A DNA stretch of 46,426 bases from Aeromonas australiensis (lineage in GTDB: Bacteria; Pseudomonadota; Gammaproteobacteria; Enterobacterales; Aeromonadaceae), in NCBI RefSeq assembly GCF_000819725.1, contig NZ_CDDH01000111.1, forward strand, positions 1 through 46,426, read 5' to 3'. Below, piece after piece: positions 8,052 through 18,147 of the stretch; position 1 is the first letter of the stretch; each line of letters begins with the position of its first letter. The notes beneath the pieces are model-generated. The model had not been told where the DNA came from. It did not search any database and worked only from the letters and a program-made list of their open reading frames with translations. A program made the position numbers and the translations under genes.

Positions 8052-9965
8052 TTACTCGACAGTCGCTTCCACACTGGTGAAGTACTCGATCTTGGCCGTT
8101 TTGCGCAGCTCGTCGATCAGAGACTTGTAATCCACCTGGGCTTTGCCCTGACCCAGCTGAGCTTGCAGCATGGCGGCCATGCCGGACGCGGCGGCAGGGA
8201 CGTTGACCTTGTCCAGCGCAACCACAACGCGGTCACCATTGGTCTCGGCAACCAGGGCTACGCTCGGCTTGCCGTCGATCGGATGCGGCAGTGTAAACAC
8301 CTGGGCAATCAGGTTCTGATCCAGCTCACGATCGAAGCGGGCAACCCCGTTGTGGGTCTCCAGTTTCAGACCGAGCGCCGTCAGATCAGCAGTGATACTC
8401 TCACCGACCTTCAGCTTGTCCAGCAGACCCTGAGCCTTGCCACGGGCCACTTCACTGGCCTTGTCATGCTTGATGGCGGCAATCACCTGCTCTTTCACTT
8501 CAGCCAGCGGCTTGACGGCCTTCGGCTGGTGACCGGTGATGTGCAGCACCAGCGCCTTGCCATCGGCGAGCTCGATCACGTCGGAGTTGGTATTGTCGTC
8601 ACGCAGCTGCTCGGAGAACGCCACCGAGAGCACCTTGGGATCATTAAGCGGGGCCGGGGCGTTCGCCTGGCTGAAGTAATCGGTAGATTGTACCTTCATG
8701 CCCATGGCATCAGCGGTCAGGTCCAGCGAGTCCGGGTTTTCGAAGCTGTTATCAGCCAGCTTTTGCTGCTCGGCAAAGAACTGCTCCTTGGCCTTGTCAG
8801 CTTGCAGACGGGTGATAGTCTCGTCCTTCACATCGGCAAACGGCTTGGTCTGGGCTGCTTCAACGCCGAGCAGCTTGATGATGTGGAAACCGAAGGGACT
8901 CTTCACCACGGTGGAGAGATCGCCCGCCTTGTTCAGGGCGAACGCGGCTTTCTCAAAGGCCGGATCCATCACCCCTTTCTCGAACCAGTCCAGCTCGCCA
9001 CCTTTTTTGGCAGAGAAGGTATCGGCAGAGTCAGCCTTGGCAAGTGCAGCGAAATCTTCACCGGCCTTGGCTTTGGCCAGCACGGCTTCAGCCTGCTGCT
9101 CGGCCGCTTTCTCATCCTTGCCAAACGGGATCAGGATATGAGCCACATGGCGACGCTCGGCACGCTGGAACAGATCCTGGTGCTGATCGTAGTAATCCTG
9201 GGCATCCTGTTCGGTGACCTTGACATCCTTGGCGAGGTTGGCTGCATCGAGCAGCAGATAGTCGACCTTGACCTGCTCGTCGTTCATGAAACGGGCACTA
9301 TTGGTTTTGTAGTACTGCTCCAGCTCGTTATCGGAGACCTGTACGTCAGCCATATAGTTGGCGGCAGCCAGACGCACCAGCCGCAGATCGCGAGTCTGGT
9401 TGTAGAGCTTGTCGAGCTGCTCCGCTTCTCCCTTGAGGGAGAATTCGGTACCCAGCAGGGCACTCATCAACTGTTGACGCACCATGTCCTGACGCAGGGA
9501 GTCACGGAACATTTCGGGAGTCATGCCAGCACGACGGATCAGTTGCAGATAGCGGTCATTATTGAAGTTGCCGTTCTCGGCGAACTCCGGCATGGCGAAG
9601 ATTGCCTGCTTGATCTGCTCGTCACTGACACGCAGACCCAGCTCACGGGCCTTGTGGTCCAGCAGGGCTTGATCGATCAGCCGATCCAGCACGCCACGGC
9701 GGAACTGTTTCATATAATCGGGGTTCGCGGCCAGCTGACTGAATGCCTCTCCCATCTGGGATTCCATGCGGGCGCGCTCGTTGCGGTAGGCATTTTCCAG
9801 TGCCGCTGCACTGATCTCGGTGCCATTCACGGTGGCGGGGGCGGTACGGGCCGGGCCAGTCAGGTAACTACCTACACCAGCCAAGGCAAAGGAGAGGATG
9901 ATCAGGCCCAAGATAACCTTGGCTACCTTGCCCTGCGCCCCTTCGCGTAGTTTATCCAACATCAT
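8052..9965 (-). CDS. ppiD: Peptidyl-prolyl cis-trans isomerase D (PpiD, SurA-type)
   Basis: A 637-residue periplasmic chaperone anchored in the inner membrane. A single N-terminal membrane helix is seen (VILGLIILSFALAGVGSYL). A SurA-N-like region follows (NGTEISAAALENAYRNE), then one parvulin domain with RRHVAHILIPFG at its start and SPFGFHIIKL at its end. PpiD helps newly exported outer-membrane proteins leave the Sec channel. The start is MMLDKLREGAQ (ATG at 9965 or 9962), which fits the E. coli PpiD N-terminus; the 25 residues upstream in frame lack family resemblance. It follows hupB as in E. coli, but a terminator lies between them, so it probably has its own promoter. Confidence 0.94.
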   Translation of the reverse strand: MMLDKLREGAQGKVAKVILGLIILSFALAGVGSYLTGPARTAPATVNGTEISAAALENAYRNERARMESQMGEAFSQLAANPDYMKQFRRGVLDRLIDQALLDHKARELGLRVSDEQIKQAIFAMPEFAENGNFNNDRYLQLIRRAGMTPEMFRDSLRQDMVRQQLMSALLGTEFSLKGEAEQLDKLYNQTRDLRLVRLAAANYMADVQVSDNELEQYYKTNSARFMNDEQVKVDYLLLDAANLAKDVKVTEQDAQDYYDQHQDLFQRAERRHVAHILIPFGKDEKAAEQQAEAVLAKAKAGEDFAALAKADSADTFSAKKGGELDWFEKGVMDPAFEKAAFALNKAGDLSTVVKSPFGFHIIKLLGVEAAQTKPFADVKDETITRLQADKAKEQFFAEQQKLADNSFENPDSLDLTADAMGMKVQSTDYFSQANAPAPLNDPKVLSVAFSEQLRDDNTNSDVIELADGKALVLHITGHQPKAVKPLAEVKEQVIAAIKHDKASEVARGKAQGLLDKLKVGESITADLTALGLKLETHNGVARFDRELDQNLIAQVFTLPHPIDGKPSVALVAETNGDRVVVALDKVNVPAAASGMAAMLQAQLGQGKAQVDYKSLIDELRKTAKIEYFTSVEATVE

Positions 9966-10003
9966 GTTTGTACTTATGCTCCCGAACTCGATGGGCGTAA
10001 ACA

Positions 10004-10034
10004 ATAAAAAGGCGCACCGATTGCGATGCGCCTT
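10004..10034 (-). terminator. Rho-independent terminator after hupB
   Basis: On the minus strand the stem is AAGGCGCA-TCGCAATCGG-TGCGCCTT, followed by a TTTTATTG tail. It lies between the hupB stop and the ppiD start. Confidence 0.85.
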
Positions 10035-10115
10035 GGTCAATCAGTATGAGAGAGGACTCTCTAACTTGTCTGGTCTGCGACCAAGGACGGTAGCCGACGG
10101 ATATCAGCGACCGAC

Positions 10116-10388
10116 TTAGTTAACAGCGTCTTTCAGGGCCTTACCGGCTTTGAAGGCAGGAACTTTACCGGCAGCGATTTCGATGGTCGCGCCAGTCTGC
10201 GGGTTACGGCCGGAACGGGCTGCACGCTCGCGTACAGCGAAAGTACCGAAACCAACCAGAGCAACCTGGTCACCCTCTTTCAGCGCTTCACCAACAGCAT
10301 CAATGAAGGCATCCAACGCACGGCCAGCGGCAGCTTTGGAGATATCGGCACCGTCTGCAATCTTGTCAATCAGTTGAGATTTATTCAC
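10116..10388 (-). CDS. hupB: DNA-binding protein HU-beta
   Basis: A 90-residue nucleoid protein, almost the same as E. coli HU-beta from [20 protein letters not shown] to [11 protein letters not shown]. The DNA-binding arm is [14 protein letters not shown], with the intercalating Pro in RNPQTG. It bends and compacts DNA as a dimer, usually with HU-alpha. The start is GTG at 10388, as in E. coli hupB, with AGGGGA upstream. A good promoter sits 70 bases upstream and a terminator downstream, so it can be made as a single-gene transcript within the lon-hupB-ppiD order. Confidence 0.97.
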   Translation of the reverse strand: MNKSQLIDKIADGADISKAAAGRALDAFIDAVGEALKEGDQVALVGFGTFAVRERAARSGRNPQTGATIEIAAGKVPAFKAGKALKDAVN

Positions 10389-10454
10389 TCTTATATTCCC
10401 CTTTTATCAAACACCGCTGCGGCGCTGATTTCCCTGGCCACAACAAGTGGAGGT

Positions 10455-10483
10455 TTTATAGCAAGCCTCCTGATCAGTTGCAA
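10455..10483 (-). promoter_or_regulatory. Sigma-70 type promoter for hupB
   Basis: On the minus strand, TTGCAA (10478-10483), a 17-base spacer, then TATAAA (10455-10460). Transcription would start about 60 bases before the GTG of hupB. Confidence 0.65.
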
Positions 10484-10628
10484 GTGACAATCTGGCGCAA
10501 AGCCGCGCCACACAACGCATTGCGACTCATCACGAGTACCCGATCGGTGGTCAAGGCTACTGCCGTTATCAGACGCATGCAAGCCTTAACCACCTGCCGA
10601 ATGCGCCAAATTTGCGGCGCATCAACAT

Positions 10629-12983
10629 TTACACGACAGAAACGCGCTCGAACCCTTGTGGATTGTCCTGCAACGCCAATTCCAGCACCTCGTCAATCCA
10701 GCGAACCGGATAAATTTCAAGGTCTTGTTTGACGTTTGCCGGGATCTCCTCAAGGTCACGCTCGTTCTCTTTCGGAATAAGCACTCGCTTGATGCCGCCA
10801 CGATGAGCTGCCAGCAACTTCTCCTTAAGACCACCGATAGGCAGCACTTCGCCACGCAGGGTGATCTCCCCTGTCATTGCCACATCAGCACGAACAGGGT
10901 TACCGGTCAAGCTGGAGACCAGGGCGGTACACATGGCGATACCGGCGCTCGGACCATCTTTCGGGGTTGCCCCTTCCGGTACGTGCACATGGATATCACG
11001 CTTCTCGTAAAAGTCGGCGTTGATGCGCAACTTCTCGGCACGGGTACGCACCACCGTCATAGCCGCCTGGATAGACTCCTGCATCACTTCACCGAGGGAG
11101 CCGGTATAAGTGAGCTTACCCTTGCCCGGCATGTTGGTGGTCTCGATGGTGAGCAGATCGCCCCCCACTTCGGTCCACGCCAGACCACACACCTGACCAA
11201 TCTGGTTCTGGTCGGTGGCCTTGCCGTAATCGAAACGCTGCACCCCAAGGAACTCCTTGAGGTTCTCCTGATTGACCTGAACATGCCTGATGCTCTTGTC
11301 CAGCAAGATGCGCTTGACCGCCTTGCGACAAATCTTGGAGATCTCCCGCTCCAGGCTACGTACCCCCGCCTCACGGGTGTAATAGCGGATCACCCCGACC
11401 AGGGCTGAGTCATCGATGGTGATCTCGGACTCTTTCAGGCCGTTGCGCTGGATCTGCTTGGCAACCAGATGCTGCTTGGCAATGTTGAGCTTCTCATCTT
11501 CGGTGTAACCAGAGAGACGGATCACCTCCATCCGGTCCAGCAAAGGCCCCGGGATGTTCATGGAGTTGGAGGTGGCCACGAACATCACGTCCGACAGGTC
11601 ATAATCCACTTCCAGATAGTGATCGTTGAAGCTGTTGTTCTGTTCCGGATCCAGCACTTCCAGCAAGGCAGAGGCGGGATCGCCGCGCATGTCCGAGCTC
11701 ATCTTGTCGATCTCGTCGAGCAGGAACAGCGGGTTCTTCACGCCAACTTTCGCCATCTTCTGGATGAGTTTGCCAGGCATGGAACCAATATAGGTACGGC
11801 GGTGACCACGGATCTCCGCTTCGTCACGTACCCCACCGAGGGCCATCCGCACATATTTGCGGCCTGTCGCCTTGGCGATGGATTGGCCCAGCGAGGTCTT
11901 GCCCACACCGGGAGGCCCAACCAGACAGAGGATGGGGCCCTTGAGCTTGTTCACCCGAGCCTGTACTGCCAGATATTCGAGGATGCGATCCTTGACCTTC
12001 TCCAGGCCATAGTGATCGGCATCCAGCACCTCTTGCGCCTTGCCAAGGTCTTTCTTGACCTTGGAGCGCGCCTTCCACGGCACCTGTACCATCCAGTCCA
12101 CATAGCTGCGAACCACGGTGGCCTCGGCGGACATGGGAGACATCATCTTCAGCTTGGCCAGCTCGGCCTGGGCCTTTTCCCGGGCGTCGATCGGCATGCC
12201 AGCCTCTTCAATCTTGCGATTGAGGGCTTCAAACTCATCCGGGCTATCTTCCAGCTCACCCAGCTCTTTCTGGATAGCCTTCATCTGCTCGTTGAGGTAA
12301 TACTCGCGCTGGCTCTTCTCCATCTGCTTCTTGACGCGAGTACGGATGCGCTTCTCGACCTGCAGCAGGTCAATTTCCGACTCCATCATCGCCATCAGGA
12401 ATTCGATGCGCTCGGAAACCGAGACGATCTCCAGCACCTTCTGTTTATCTTCCAGCTTGAGCGGCATGTGGGCCGCCATGGTGTCAGCCAGACGCGCAGC
12501 ATCGTCGATCGCCGAGATCGAGGTCAGCACCTCGGGCGGGATCTTCTTGTTGAGCTTGATATAGCCTTCAAACTGGCCGATAGCGGAACGAACCAGCACT
12601 TCCTGATCCTTCTCCTCCATGGCTTGAGAAGGAATGTACTGGGCCTCGCAGACAAAGAAATCCTTGTCGTCGATCATCCGCTCCAGGCGGGCACGCTGCC
12701 CACCCTCCACCAGCACCTTGACGGTGCCATCCGGCAGTTTGAGCATCTGCAGAATATTGGCCACTGTCCCGACGGTGAAGATCTCCTCCACAGTCGGCTC
12801 ATCGGTTGACGCATCCTTCTGGGCCACCAGCAGAACTTTCTTGTCCTGCTCCATGGCCGCTTCCAGACAGCGAATGGATTTTTCCCGCCCCACAAAGAGT
12901 GGAATGACCATGTGGGGATAAACCACCACGTCACGAAGAGGCAGGACGGGAATCTCGATGCGTTCTGAACGCTCTAGGTTCAT
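10629..12983 (-). CDS. lon: ATP-dependent protease Lon
   Basis: 784 residues, the same length as E. coli Lon. The N-terminal substrate-binding domain begins [20 protein letters not shown]. The AAA+ module has Walker [10 protein letters not shown] (about 356) and Walker [10 protein letters not shown]. The C-terminal serine protease domain has the catalytic serine in [11 protein letters not shown] and the lysine in the [15 protein letters not shown] stretch. It degrades damaged and short-lived regulatory proteins in the cytosol. ATG at 12983 is preceded by GAGAGGAC. It follows clpX after a 141-base gap that holds a hairpin and a sigma-32-like promoter, so it is likely heat induced. Confidence 0.98.
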   Translation of the reverse strand: MNLERSERIEIPVLPLRDVVVYPHMVIPLFVGREKSIRCLEAAMEQDKKVLLVAQKDASTDEPTVEEIFTVGTVANILQMLKLPDGTVKVLVEGGQRARLERMIDDKDFFVCEAQYIPSQAMEEKDQEVLVRSAIGQFEGYIKLNKKIPPEVLTSISAIDDAARLADTMAAHMPLKLEDKQKVLEIVSVSERIEFLMAMMESEIDLLQVEKRIRTRVKKQMEKSQREYYLNEQMKAIQKELGELEDSPDEFEALNRKIEEAGMPIDAREKAQAELAKLKMMSPMSAEATVVRSYVDWMVQVPWKARSKVKKDLGKAQEVLDADHYGLEKVKDRILEYLAVQARVNKLKGPILCLVGPPGVGKTSLGQSIAKATGRKYVRMALGGVRDEAEIRGHRRTYIGSMPGKLIQKMAKVGVKNPLFLLDEIDKMSSDMRGDPASALLEVLDPEQNNSFNDHYLEVDYDLSDVMFVATSNSMNIPGPLLDRMEVIRLSGYTEDEKLNIAKQHLVAKQIQRNGLKESEITIDDSALVGVIRYYTREAGVRSLEREISKICRKAVKRILLDKSIRHVQVNQENLKEFLGVQRFDYGKATDQNQIGQVCGLAWTEVGGDLLTIETTNMPGKGKLTYTGSLGEVMQESIQAAMTVVRTRAEKLRINADFYEKRDIHVHVPEGATPKDGPSAGIAMCTALVSSLTGNPVRADVAMTGEITLRGEVLPIGGLKEKLLAAHRGGIKRVLIPKENERDLEEIPANVKQDLEIYPVRWIDEVLELALQDNPQGFERVSVV

Positions 12984-13030
12984 ATATGTCCTCTCGGCTT
13001 GTTATACCGTTGGCAAAGCGCTTGGCTGAG

Positions 13031-13058
13031 TATATGGGGGCGCAGAGATGAGATTCAA
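13031..13058 (-). promoter_or_regulatory. Sigma-32-like heat-shock promoter of lon
   Basis: On the minus strand the -35 element is TTGAAT (13053-13058) and the -10 element is CCCCATATA (13031-13039), 13 bases apart. This closely follows the CTTGAA...CCCCATNT consensus and, from memory, the E. coli lon promoter. It lies about 50 bases upstream of the lon ATG. Confidence 0.75.
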
Positions 13059-13080
13059 TCGCCGAAACCGTAAAAAGCAT

Positions 13081-13103
13081 GAAAGGGGCAAAAAGCCCCT
13101 TTC
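13081..13103 (-). terminator. Hairpin between clpX and lon
   Basis: GAAAGGGGC-AAAAA-GCCCCTTTC is a perfect 9-bp stem. On the minus strand a short T-rich stretch (ATGCTTTTTA) follows four bases later. It probably weakens read-through from clpX into lon. Confidence 0.65.
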
Positions 13104-13124
13104 ATTTGATTAAAAATCAGACAT

Positions 13125-14399
13125 TTACTCTGATGCAGCAGCCTGGGTCTCGGGATTTTCGTAAATCATCAAGGGCGCGGAGTCCCCTTTGATCACAGTC
13201 TCGTCGATCACCACCTTGCTGACCCCTTCCAGAGAAGGCAGGTCATACATGGTATCCAGCAGCACGGCTTCCACGATGGAACGCAGACCCCGGGCACCGG
13301 TTTTGCGCTCCATCGCCTTGCGAGCGATAGCATGGAGGGCATCTTCACGAAACTCGAGCTCCACTCCTTCCAGATCGAACAGTGCAGCGTACTGTTTGGT
13401 CAGCGCGTTTTTCGGCTCTTGCAGGATCTGAATGAGAGCGGCCTCGTCCAGTTCGGTCAGGGTTGCAACCACCGGCAAGCGACCAATGAACTCGGGGATG
13501 AGACCATATTTGATCAGATCTTCCGGCTCCACCTTGGCGAAGGTCTCGCTCAGGGTTGCCCTGGCATCCTTGGATTTCACCTCGGCGCCAAAACCGATAC
13601 CGGTTCCCTTGACGGAACGCTGCTCGATCACCTTGTCAAGGCCAGCAAAGGCACCGCCACAGATGAAGAGGATCTTGGAGGTATCAACCTGCAAGAACTC
13701 CTGCTGCGGATGCTTGCGACCACCTTGCGGCGGTACGGAAGCGATAGTCCCTTCGATCAGCTTGAGCAGTGCCTGCTGGACCCCTTCCCCGGAAACATCG
13801 CGGGTGATGGAGGGGTTGTCCGACTTGCGGGAGATCTTGTCAATCTCGTCAATATAGACGATGCCGCGCTGGGCCTTCTCTACGTCGTAGTCGCACTTTT
13901 GCAGCAGCTTCTGGATGATGTTCTCCACGTCCTCACCCACATAACCGGCTTCGGTCAGGGTAGTCGCATCGGCCATGGTGAACGGCACATCCAGCAGACG
14001 AGCCAGCGTCTCGGCCAGCAGGGTTTTGCCGCTACCGGTCGGGCCGATCAGCAGGATGTTGGATTTACCGAGCTCCACACCACTGTTTTCGCCGCTGTTG
14101 CGCAGACGCTTGTAGTGGTTATAGACGGCAACGGCCAACACCTTCTTGGCGAACTCCTGCCCGATCACATAGTCATCGAGATGAGCGCGGATCTGATGAG
14201 GGGTCGGCAGCTCGTCACCATCACGCTTGGGGGAGATCTCGCGGATCTCTTCGCGGATGATGTCGTTACACAGCTCGACGCACTCATCACATATGTAGAC
14301 GGAAGGGCCAGCGATCAGCTTGCGCACTTCATGCTGGCTTTTGCCGCAAAAAGAGCAGTAGAGCAGCTTATCACCCTCACCCTTGCGTTTCTCTGTCAT
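13125..14399 (-). CDS. clpX: ATP-dependent unfoldase ClpX
   Basis: A 424-residue AAA+ unfoldase. The N-terminal zinc-binding domain has C15, C18, C37 and C40. Walker A is GPTGSGKT, the pore loop is GYVGED, and Walker B is [10 protein letters not shown]. The TGIGFGA loop carries the IGF motif that docks ClpX on ClpP. It unfolds tagged proteins (for example SsrA-tagged) and feeds them to ClpP, which is encoded just upstream. ATG at 14399 lies 70 bases after the clpP stop, so the two are likely in one transcript. Confidence 0.98.
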   Translation of the reverse strand: MTEKRKGEGDKLLYCSFCGKSQHEVRKLIAGPSVYICDECVELCNDIIREEIREISPKRDGDELPTPHQIRAHLDDYVIGQEFAKKVLAVAVYNHYKRLRNSGENSGVELGKSNILLIGPTGSGKTLLAETLARLLDVPFTMADATTLTEAGYVGEDVENIIQKLLQKCDYDVEKAQRGIVYIDEIDKISRKSDNPSITRDVSGEGVQQALLKLIEGTIASVPPQGGRKHPQQEFLQVDTSKILFICGGAFAGLDKVIEQRSVKGTGIGFGAEVKSKDARATLSETFAKVEPEDLIKYGLIPEFIGRLPVVATLTELDEAALIQILQEPKNALTKQYAALFDLEGVELEFREDALHAIARKAMERKTGARGLRSIVEAVLLDTMYDLPSLEGVSKVVIDETVIKGDSAPLMIYENPETQAAASE

Positions 14400-14469
14400 T
14401 CAGCAACCTCGTTTTATCAATAGAGGATGGATCGGCCTGTTGAGTTTACAACAGACCGGGACACCCTGC

Positions 14470-15093
14470 TCAGCTACGCTGGCTCAGGACACCGTCTACC
14501 AGACCATAGGCCACGGCCTGCTCGGCGGACATGAAGTTGTCACGGTCGGTATCGCGCTCGATGGTAGCCATCTCCTGACCGGTATGGAAGGCCAGACGCT
14601 CGTTCAGGGTATTCTTGATCTTCAGGATCTCCTGGGCGTGGATCTGGATATCAGATGCCTGGCCCTGGAAACCGCCCAACGGCTGGTGGATCATCACGCG
14701 GGCGTTCGGCAGGCAGAAACGCTTGCCCTTGGCACCGCCAGCCAGCAGAAAGGCGCCCATGGAGCAAGCTTGGCCCATACATACCGTGCTGACGTTCGGT
14801 TTGATGAACTGCATGGTGTCATAAATCGACATGCCAGCCGTCACCGAACCACCCGGCGAGTTGATGTAGATATAGATGTCCTTGTCCGGGTTCTCGGACT
14901 CGAGGAACAGCAGCTGGGCAACCACCAGATTAGCCATGTGATCTTCAACCTGACCGGTCAGGAAGATCACCCGCTCTTTCAGCAGACGGGAGTAAATATC
15001 ATAGGAACGTTCACCCTTGGCAGTCTGTTCGACCACGATGGGGACCAGCGCATTGCTGGGAGAATCGGTCATATCGTTATAGTTCTTGTACAT
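14470..15093 (-). CDS. clpP: ClpP protease subunit
   Basis: 207 residues including a short propeptide, as in E. coli ClpP. The catalytic triad is visible at the expected positions: S111 in GQACSMGA, H136 in MIHQPLGG and D185 in DTDRD. Fourteen subunits form the barrel that cuts peptides delivered by ClpX or ClpA. ATG at 15093 follows GGGACAATGCCTT. The gene follows tig across an 86-base gap containing both a terminator-like hairpin and a TATAAT promoter. Confidence 0.98.
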   Translation of the reverse strand: MYKNYNDMTDSPSNALVPIVVEQTAKGERSYDIYSRLLKERVIFLTGQVEDHMANLVVAQLLFLESENPDKDIYIYINSPGGSVTAGMSIYDTMQFIKPNVSTVCMGQACSMGAFLLAGGAKGKRFCLPNARVMIHQPLGGFQGQASDIQIHAQEILKIKNTLNERLAFHTGQEMATIERDTDRDNFMSAEQAVAYGLVDGVLSQRS

Positions 15094-15110
15094 AAGGCAT
15101 TGTCCCTAAA

Positions 15111-15145
15111 ATAAAATGGCCCGAGTGGAGATCACACGAGCCATT
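15111..15145 (-). terminator. Terminator-like hairpin after tig
   Basis: AATGGCCCGAGTG (15115-15127) pairs with CACACGAGCCATT (15133-15145), 13 bp with two mismatches. On the minus strand TTATTTTAGGG follows. It lies in the clpP leader and overlaps the -10 box of the clpP promoter. Confidence 0.6.
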
Positions 15146-15173
15146 ATACTTAACAGTCTTGACCTTAAGTCAA
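15143..15173 (-). promoter_or_regulatory. Candidate clpP promoter
   Basis: On the minus strand, TTGACT (15168-15173), a 19-base spacer, and a perfect TATAAT (15143-15148). The spacing is longer than ideal. It sits just after the tig stop codon. Confidence 0.5.
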
Positions 15174-15179
15174 ATGTTC

Positions 15180-16490
15180 TTAGGCAGCGGCGCCAGACTT
15201 GTTGATCACTTCGTCAAAGGCAACTTCTTTTTCGGTCACTTGCGCTTTGGACAGGATCAGGTCGATGGCTTGATCTTCAACTGCCAGGTTACGAACGCCG
15301 TTCAGCATCTGTTCGTTCTTCTGGTAGTACTCGATCACTTCCTTCGGATCTTCGTAGGCAGTCGCCATGGACTCGATGATGCTGGTTACGCGGGCATCAT
15401 CAGCCTTGATCTCGTTGGTGCGGATCACGTCACCCAGCAGCAGACCTACGCGTACACGACGCTCGGCTTGAGCCTGGAACAGTTCAGCCGGCAGCTCGGG
15501 AGCGTTGCCGCCCTGGAAACCACCGAAGCGCTGCAGCGCCTGCTGACGCAGGGCATCGATCTCTTGAGCAACAGCTGCTTTCGGCAGATCGATCAGGTTG
15601 GCTTCAACCAGACCGTTCAGAACCTGCTCTTTGACGCTGTTTTTCAGGGCTTGAGCCAGTTCGCGCTCCATGTTCTTGCGCACTTCGGCTTTCAGCTCTT
15701 CAACAGAACCGCTTTCGATACCGAAACGCTTGACGAACTCTTCGGTCAGCTCAGGCAGGATCTGCTCTTCAACCTTGATCAGCTTGGAAGCGAACTTGGC
15801 TTCTTTGCCTTTCAGGTTTTCAGCATGGTAGTCAGCCGGGAAGGTCACTTCGATGGTGAACTCGTCGCCCGCTTTCTTGCCCAGGATGGCGTCTTCGAAG
15901 CCCGGGATCATGCGGCCAGCGCCCAGCACCAGGTTGAAGCCTTCAGCTTTGCCGCCGTCGAACTCTTCACCGTCGATGGAACCGACGAAGTCCATGGTCA
16001 CACGCATGCCATTGGCAGCGGCAACATCGGCATCAGCCCAAGTAGCGTGCTGCTTGCGCAGGGTGTCGATCATGTTGGCCAGATCTTCATCCTTCACGGT
16101 TGCAACCGGCTTCTCGACCTTGATGGTCTCAAGACCTGCAACTTCAAACTCCGGATACACTTCGAAAGTGGCGGTGAATTCGAAATCCTGACCTTCTTGG
16201 ATCTCTTTCGGATCCATGGTAGGGGCACCGGCCGGGCTCAGTTTGTTTTCGATGATGGCTTTGATGAAGTTGCTCTGCATCATTTCATCAGCAACGCGAG
16301 CGTGAGCCATGGCGCCGAACATCTTCTTGATGATGGCAACCGGAGCCTTGCCAGGACGGAAACCGTCGATGCGACGAGTTTTGGCCAGGCCATTCAATTC
16401 TTTACGCACAGCGGCGTCTACGGTAGCAGCCGGTACAGTGATGGTAAGACGGCGTTCCAGACCCTGGGTTGTCTCTACAGAAACTTGCAT
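15180..16490 (-). CDS. tig: Trigger factor (ribosome-associated chaperone and prolyl isomerase)
   Basis: 436 residues, close to the 432 of E. coli. The N-terminal ribosome-binding domain has the signature loop GFRPGKAP (about 44-51). The FKBP-type isomerase domain spans about 150-245 ([20 protein letters not shown] and [19 protein letters not shown]). The C-terminal chaperone arms follow. It binds nascent chains at the ribosome exit tunnel. ATG at 16490 is preceded by GAGGTAGAAGA. It heads the tig-clpP-clpX-lon-hupB-ppiD block; bolA, which precedes tig in E. coli, is not there. Confidence 0.97.
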   Translation of the reverse strand: MQVSVETTQGLERRLTITVPAATVDAAVRKELNGLAKTRRIDGFRPGKAPVAIIKKMFGAMAHARVADEMMQSNFIKAIIENKLSPAGAPTMDPKEIQEGQDFEFTATFEVYPEFEVAGLETIKVEKPVATVKDEDLANMIDTLRKQHATWADADVAAANGMRVTMDFVGSIDGEEFDGGKAEGFNLVLGAGRMIPGFEDAILGKKAGDEFTIEVTFPADYHAENLKGKEAKFASKLIKVEEQILPELTEEFVKRFGIESGSVEELKAEVRKNMERELAQALKNSVKEQVLNGLVEANLIDLPKAAVAQEIDALRQQALQRFGGFQGGNAPELPAELFQAQAERRVRVGLLLGDVIRTNEIKADDARVTSIIESMATAYEDPKEVIEYYQKNEQMLNGVRNLAVEDQAIDLILSKAQVTEKEVAFDEVINKSGAAA

Positions 16491-16611
16491 TCTTCTACCT
16501 CGTTCAACTCAGCACTGTGTGCTGACCCTTTATTGCCCCTGGGCAAAGCCCGGAGTCTTCCTGTTTATAAAGACAACGATATGTCTTTGTGATGAGAAAA
16601 TATGACGCGGC

Positions 16612-16640
16612 ATTATAGCGGCGCACTTTGGTCGAGTCGA
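16612..16640 (-). promoter_or_regulatory. Sigma-70 type promoter of tig
   Basis: On the minus strand, TCGACT (16635-16640), a 17-base spacer, and TATAAT (16612-16617). The leader would be about 115 bases and contains a small hairpin, AAAGACA...TGTCTTT, at about 16569-16588. The remaining bases up to 16931 hold no gene that I can see. Confidence 0.6.
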
Positions 16641-16931
16641 GCCACACATCCCCCACATTGCGCGGAGTGCAAGCACAATTCGTGCAAAACTGCCTTTTAT
16701 ATGGGGAGACCCGTGCCCGAGTTCAACCATTGATAGGTGAATATTTTGCATTTGCTCACCTTTTTTCATCCAACTGCCGTTTTATCACTCATTTTTCCAC
16801 CTCAGCCGGACCACGAACCCGCATGGCGACTTAATTTGTCCGGCCAGACAAGGATTGCACCAATCAACCATTGCGTCCCTCCCCCTCCCTCGTTATGGTG
16901 GCAGCCAATTTGATGATCTGGAGTCACCCAC

Positions 16932-17366
16932 ATGGCCTTTTTTCGCTTCTTGTTCAATCTGCTCTGGTTTGTGCTGGGAGGTATTTTTATGGGACTGGCC
17001 TGGTGGCTGGCCGGTCTGCTCTGCTTTATCTCGCTCATCGGCATCCCTTGGGGACGAGCTTGCTTCGTCATTGGCACCTTTACCTTCTTCCCGTTTGGCA
17101 AGCAGGCGGTCAACCGCAAGACCATGACCGGTCAGAGCGATATCGGCACCGGCTCCCTGGGGCTGATTGGCAACATCCTCTGGTTCGTGCTGATCGGTAT
17201 CTGGCTGGCCATCGGCCACATTGCCTCCGCACTGGCCTGCTTCGTGACCATTATCGGTATCCCGTTCGGCATCCAGCACCTCAAGCTGGCACTCATCAGC
17301 CTGGCGCCCATCGGCCAGATGATTGTGACCAATCAGGAGGCGGAATCGGGCCGCTATATCCGCTAA
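16932..17366 (+). CDS. YccF-like inner-membrane protein (DUF307)
   Basis: A 144-residue membrane protein with two copies of the YccF/DUF307 unit. The first half has [20 protein letters not shown] followed by [11 protein letters not shown]. The second half repeats this as [20 protein letters not shown] and [15 protein letters not shown]. Four hydrophobic segments are predicted. The molecular function of the family is unknown. ATG at 16932 follows GGAG. A terminator lies 40 bases after the stop, so it is transcribed alone, divergent from tig. Confidence 0.85.
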   Translation: MAFFRFLFNLLWFVLGGIFMGLAWWLAGLLCFISLIGIPWGRACFVIGTFTFFPFGKQAVNRKTMTGQSDIGTGSLGLIGNILWFVLIGIWLAIGHIASALACFVTIIGIPFGIQHLKLALISLAPIGQMIVTNQEAESGRYIR

Positions 17367-17406
17367 CTGCGGGAAATGCGCGGGCAGACGCTGCCCTGCA
17401 ACGAAA

Positions 17407-17434
17407 AAAAGGGCAGACTAGGGTCTGCCCTTTT
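17407..17434 (+). terminator. Terminator after the yccF-like gene
   Basis: AAAAGGGCAGAC-TAGG-GTCTGCCCTTTT, a perfect 12-bp stem, 40 bases after the stop. It lies only 25 bases before the yfbR ATG, so yfbR expression must come through it or from within it. Confidence 0.85.
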
Positions 17435-17458
17435 CTATTCGCTTTTGTTGAGGCCATC

Positions 17459-18049
17459 ATGTTATCCAGCCACTTTTTCGCCAATCTTGCCCGCATGAAG
17501 CTCATCTACCGCTGGCCCCTGATGCGCAATATCCAGCCGGAAAACATCGCCGAGCACAGTCTGCAGGTGGCCATGGTGGCCCATGCCCTCGGCATCATCA
17601 AAAACCGGCTGTTTGGCGGCAACGTGAATGCCGACCGCGCCGCCGTGATGGCGCTCTACCACGACAGCAGCGAGGTGCTGACCGGCGATCTGCCCACCCC
17701 GGTCAAATACTTCAACCCCGAAATTGCCCGTGAGTACAAGAAGATTGAGCTGGCCGCCGAACAGCGCCTGCTCGGCATGCTGCCGCCAGAACTGGTCGAT
17801 GACTTTCGCCCCCTGCTCGATTCAGCAGCTCAGGATGAGGAGCTGGCCAGGCTGGTCAAGGATGCGGACACGCTCTGCGCCTATACCAAATGCCTGGAGG
17901 AGTTAAGCGTGGGCAACCGGGAGTTTGAACCGGCGCGCAAGCGCCTCGAAGCCATGCTGGAAGCCAGGATGAGCGACGAAATGCGCTACTTTATCGATAT
18001 CTTTGTACCGAGCTTCTCGCTACCGCTCGACGAGTTGAACGCCCACTAA
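17459..18049 (+). CDS. yfbR: 5'-deoxynucleotidase YfbR
   Basis: A 196-residue HD-domain phosphohydrolase, near the 199 of E. coli YfbR. Metal-binding residues are in [16 protein letters not shown] and [13 protein letters not shown] (HD pair), with a later Asp in [16 protein letters not shown]. YfbR removes 5' phosphate from deoxynucleoside monophosphates and helps set dNTP pools. ATG at 17459 with TGAGG upstream fits the family N-terminus [19 protein letters not shown]; the upstream in-frame extension runs through the terminator and is rejected. Confidence 0.94.
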   Translation: MLSSHFFANLARMKLIYRWPLMRNIQPENIAEHSLQVAMVAHALGIIKNRLFGGNVNADRAAVMALYHDSSEVLTGDLPTPVKYFNPEIAREYKKIELAAEQRLLGMLPPELVDDFRPLLDSAAQDEELARLVKDADTLCAYTKCLEELSVGNREFEPARKRLEAMLEARMSDEMRYFIDIFVPSFSLPLDELNAH

Positions 18050-18085
18050 GCCCGCTCACCACATCGACACACAGACAAAAAACAG

Positions 18086-18119
18086 AAGGGCCCGCCGGTT
18101 TAACACCGGCGGGCCCTTC
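18086..18119. terminator. Bidirectional terminator between yfbR and lolE
   Basis: GAAGGGCCCGCCGGT-TTAA-ACCGGCGGGCCCTTC type perfect long stem (about 15 bp) in the gap between the convergent genes. Confidence 0.85.
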
Positions 18120-18147
18120 GTTACTTGTTGCAACTTGGCTCAGCGTA

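Noticed and set aside
7989..9950. Plus-strand 653-codon frame opposite ppiD
   Set aside because: Antisense shadow of ppiD.
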